Shown piece after piece: positions 6,481 through 7,221 of a stretch of DNA of 7,221 nt; position 1 is the first letter of the stretch; the number at the start of each line of letters is the position of its first letter. The notes below the pieces were generated by a model that saw only the letters and a program-made list of their open reading frames with translations, was not told the DNA's origin and did no database searches. The stretch comes from CAYTSW01 sp964440605. GTDB taxonomy: Bacteria; Planctomycetota; Phycisphaerae; Phycisphaerales; UBA1924. The position numbers and the translations under genes are program-made. The stretch is taken from assembly GCA_964440605.1 (NCBI GenBank), contig CAYTSW010000135.1, forward strand, positions 1-7,221. Direction: 5' to 3'.

Positions 6481-7221
6481 TCACACGCCCACGACGTCGT
6501 TGATCTCCGCGAGGCCCTCGGTCAGGTCACGCGGGCCTTCCTCGGTGATGAGGATGTCCGCCTCATGGTGGACGCTCGGCGAGCCGTCGGCCGTGAAGAT
6601 GGGCCACTCGCGCGACGCTTGCGCGGTCTGCGAGCTCCCGACCGCGACCATGGGTTCGACGGCGACCAGAGTGCCGGGGCGGCACTTCTCGAACGCCTCG
6701 GGCCACTCGCCGGGGAAGCTGGGAACGACGTTTGAGATGAAGGGCGGCTCGTGGAGCCGCCTGCCGTAGCCGTGCCCACCCAGGCCCCGCACCATGTGGA
6801 AGCCCGCGTCGGTCTCGGCGATCGCCTGGACGCGCTTGGCCCAGGCGAGATAGGAGTTGTCGGGGTGGAGTTCTTCGATACCCAGACGCAGGCACTCTTT
6901 GCTCGCGTCCATCAGACGGCGCGCTTCATCGCTCGCCTCTTCGATGGCGTACGTCCAGGCGGCGTCGCCTATCCATCCCTTGTAGAGCACCCCGATGTCC
7001 ACCTTGAGAATATCGCCCTTGGCCAGCGGCTCCAGGCGGTAACCGGCGGTGCCGTGGACGATGCACTCGTTCACGCTGAGGCACGCCTGACTCGGGAAGG
7101 GCGGCAGCTTGCCGGCTCGGTAGCCCTTGAAGCAGGAGACGGCCCCAAGCTCGTCGAGGATCTTCCCGACCGCGCGGTCGACTTCCGCGAGCGTGATGCC
7201 GGCTCGCAGCATCGTTGCCAG
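6481..7221 (-). CDS. map: Type I methionine aminopeptidase, 5' end cut by window edge
   Basis: Cytosolic metalloprotease that removes the initiator methionine from new proteins. The reading frame is open past the ATG at 7212-7210 to the window end, and the visible chain begins at the family's RAGITLAEVD segment, so roughly 30 N-terminal residues lie outside; the ATG at 7212 is an internal Met rather than the start. Numbering from that Met: the SVNECIVHG segment with H53; metal ligands D72 (KVDIGV) and D83 (GDAAWT), 11 apart as in E. coli; H147 in GGHGYGRRLHEPP; E186 in VAVEPM; and E217 in HHEAD. All five ligands of the pita-bread fold are therefore present, and no long N-terminal zinc domain is visible. 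The spacing between H147 and E186 is about 6 residues longer than in the E. coli enzyme. It ends with TGA 22 bp before the S46 peptidase. Confidence 0.94.
   Translation of the reverse strand: MATMLRAGITLAEVDRAVGKILDELGAVSCFKGYRAGKLPPFPSQACLSVNECIVHGTAGYRLEPLAKGDILKVDIGVLYKGWIGDAAWTYAIEEASDEARRLMDASKECLRLGIEELHPDNSYLAWAKRVQAIAETDAGFHMVRGLGGHGYGRRLHEPPFISNVVPSFPGEWPEAFEKCRPGTLVAVEPMVAVGSSQTAQASREWPIFTADGSPSVHHEADILITEEGPRDLTEGLAEINDVVGV

Overview
The window comes from a high-GC bacterium. Blocks I hand-counted run from about 55% GC in the central secreted gene to about 73% in the peptidase gene. The gene content is a bacterial DAGK-family lipid kinase, a calcineurin-like phosphoesterase, a periplasmic S46 dipeptidyl peptidase, a type I methionine aminopeptidase and two poorly recognisable secreted proteins. 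Together with weak or absent Shine-Dalgarno sites on several genes, this fits a Planctomycetota (Phycisphaerae-like) genome. That placement is an inference, because no rRNA or other marker gene is present.

Layout: two plus-strand genes (about 49-1820) converge on a run of minus-strand genes (7221 down to about 1929). The plus-strand pair is a lipid kinase of the diacylglycerol kinase catalytic family, starting at TTG, followed 8 bp later by a metallophosphoesterase; they are probably co-transcribed. A short convergent gap (1821-1928) holds an imperfect hairpin. It also holds an unexpected in-frame transmembrane tail directly behind the TGA stop of the TPR gene.

On the minus strand, in transcription order, come methionine aminopeptidase (5' end cut by the window edge), an S46 dipeptidyl peptidase of the Gly-type (DPP7-like) specificity class, then a 160-bp gap with a good sigma70-like promoter. 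Behind that promoter lie two exported proteins. The first has no recognised family; it has 8 cysteines and three consecutive strands with strict polar/nonpolar alternation. The second is a signal-peptide protein with TPR-like helical repeats.

The enzymes at both ends are ordinary. The part worth attention is 1845-4290: a separately promoted pair of secreted proteins, lower in GC than the flanks. The first looks structurally capable of forming an amphipathic beta sheet or hairpin. The second seems to have lost, or conditionally hides behind a stop codon, a C-terminal membrane anchor. Function of this pair is unknown; a membrane-active or cell-surface role is a hypothesis only.
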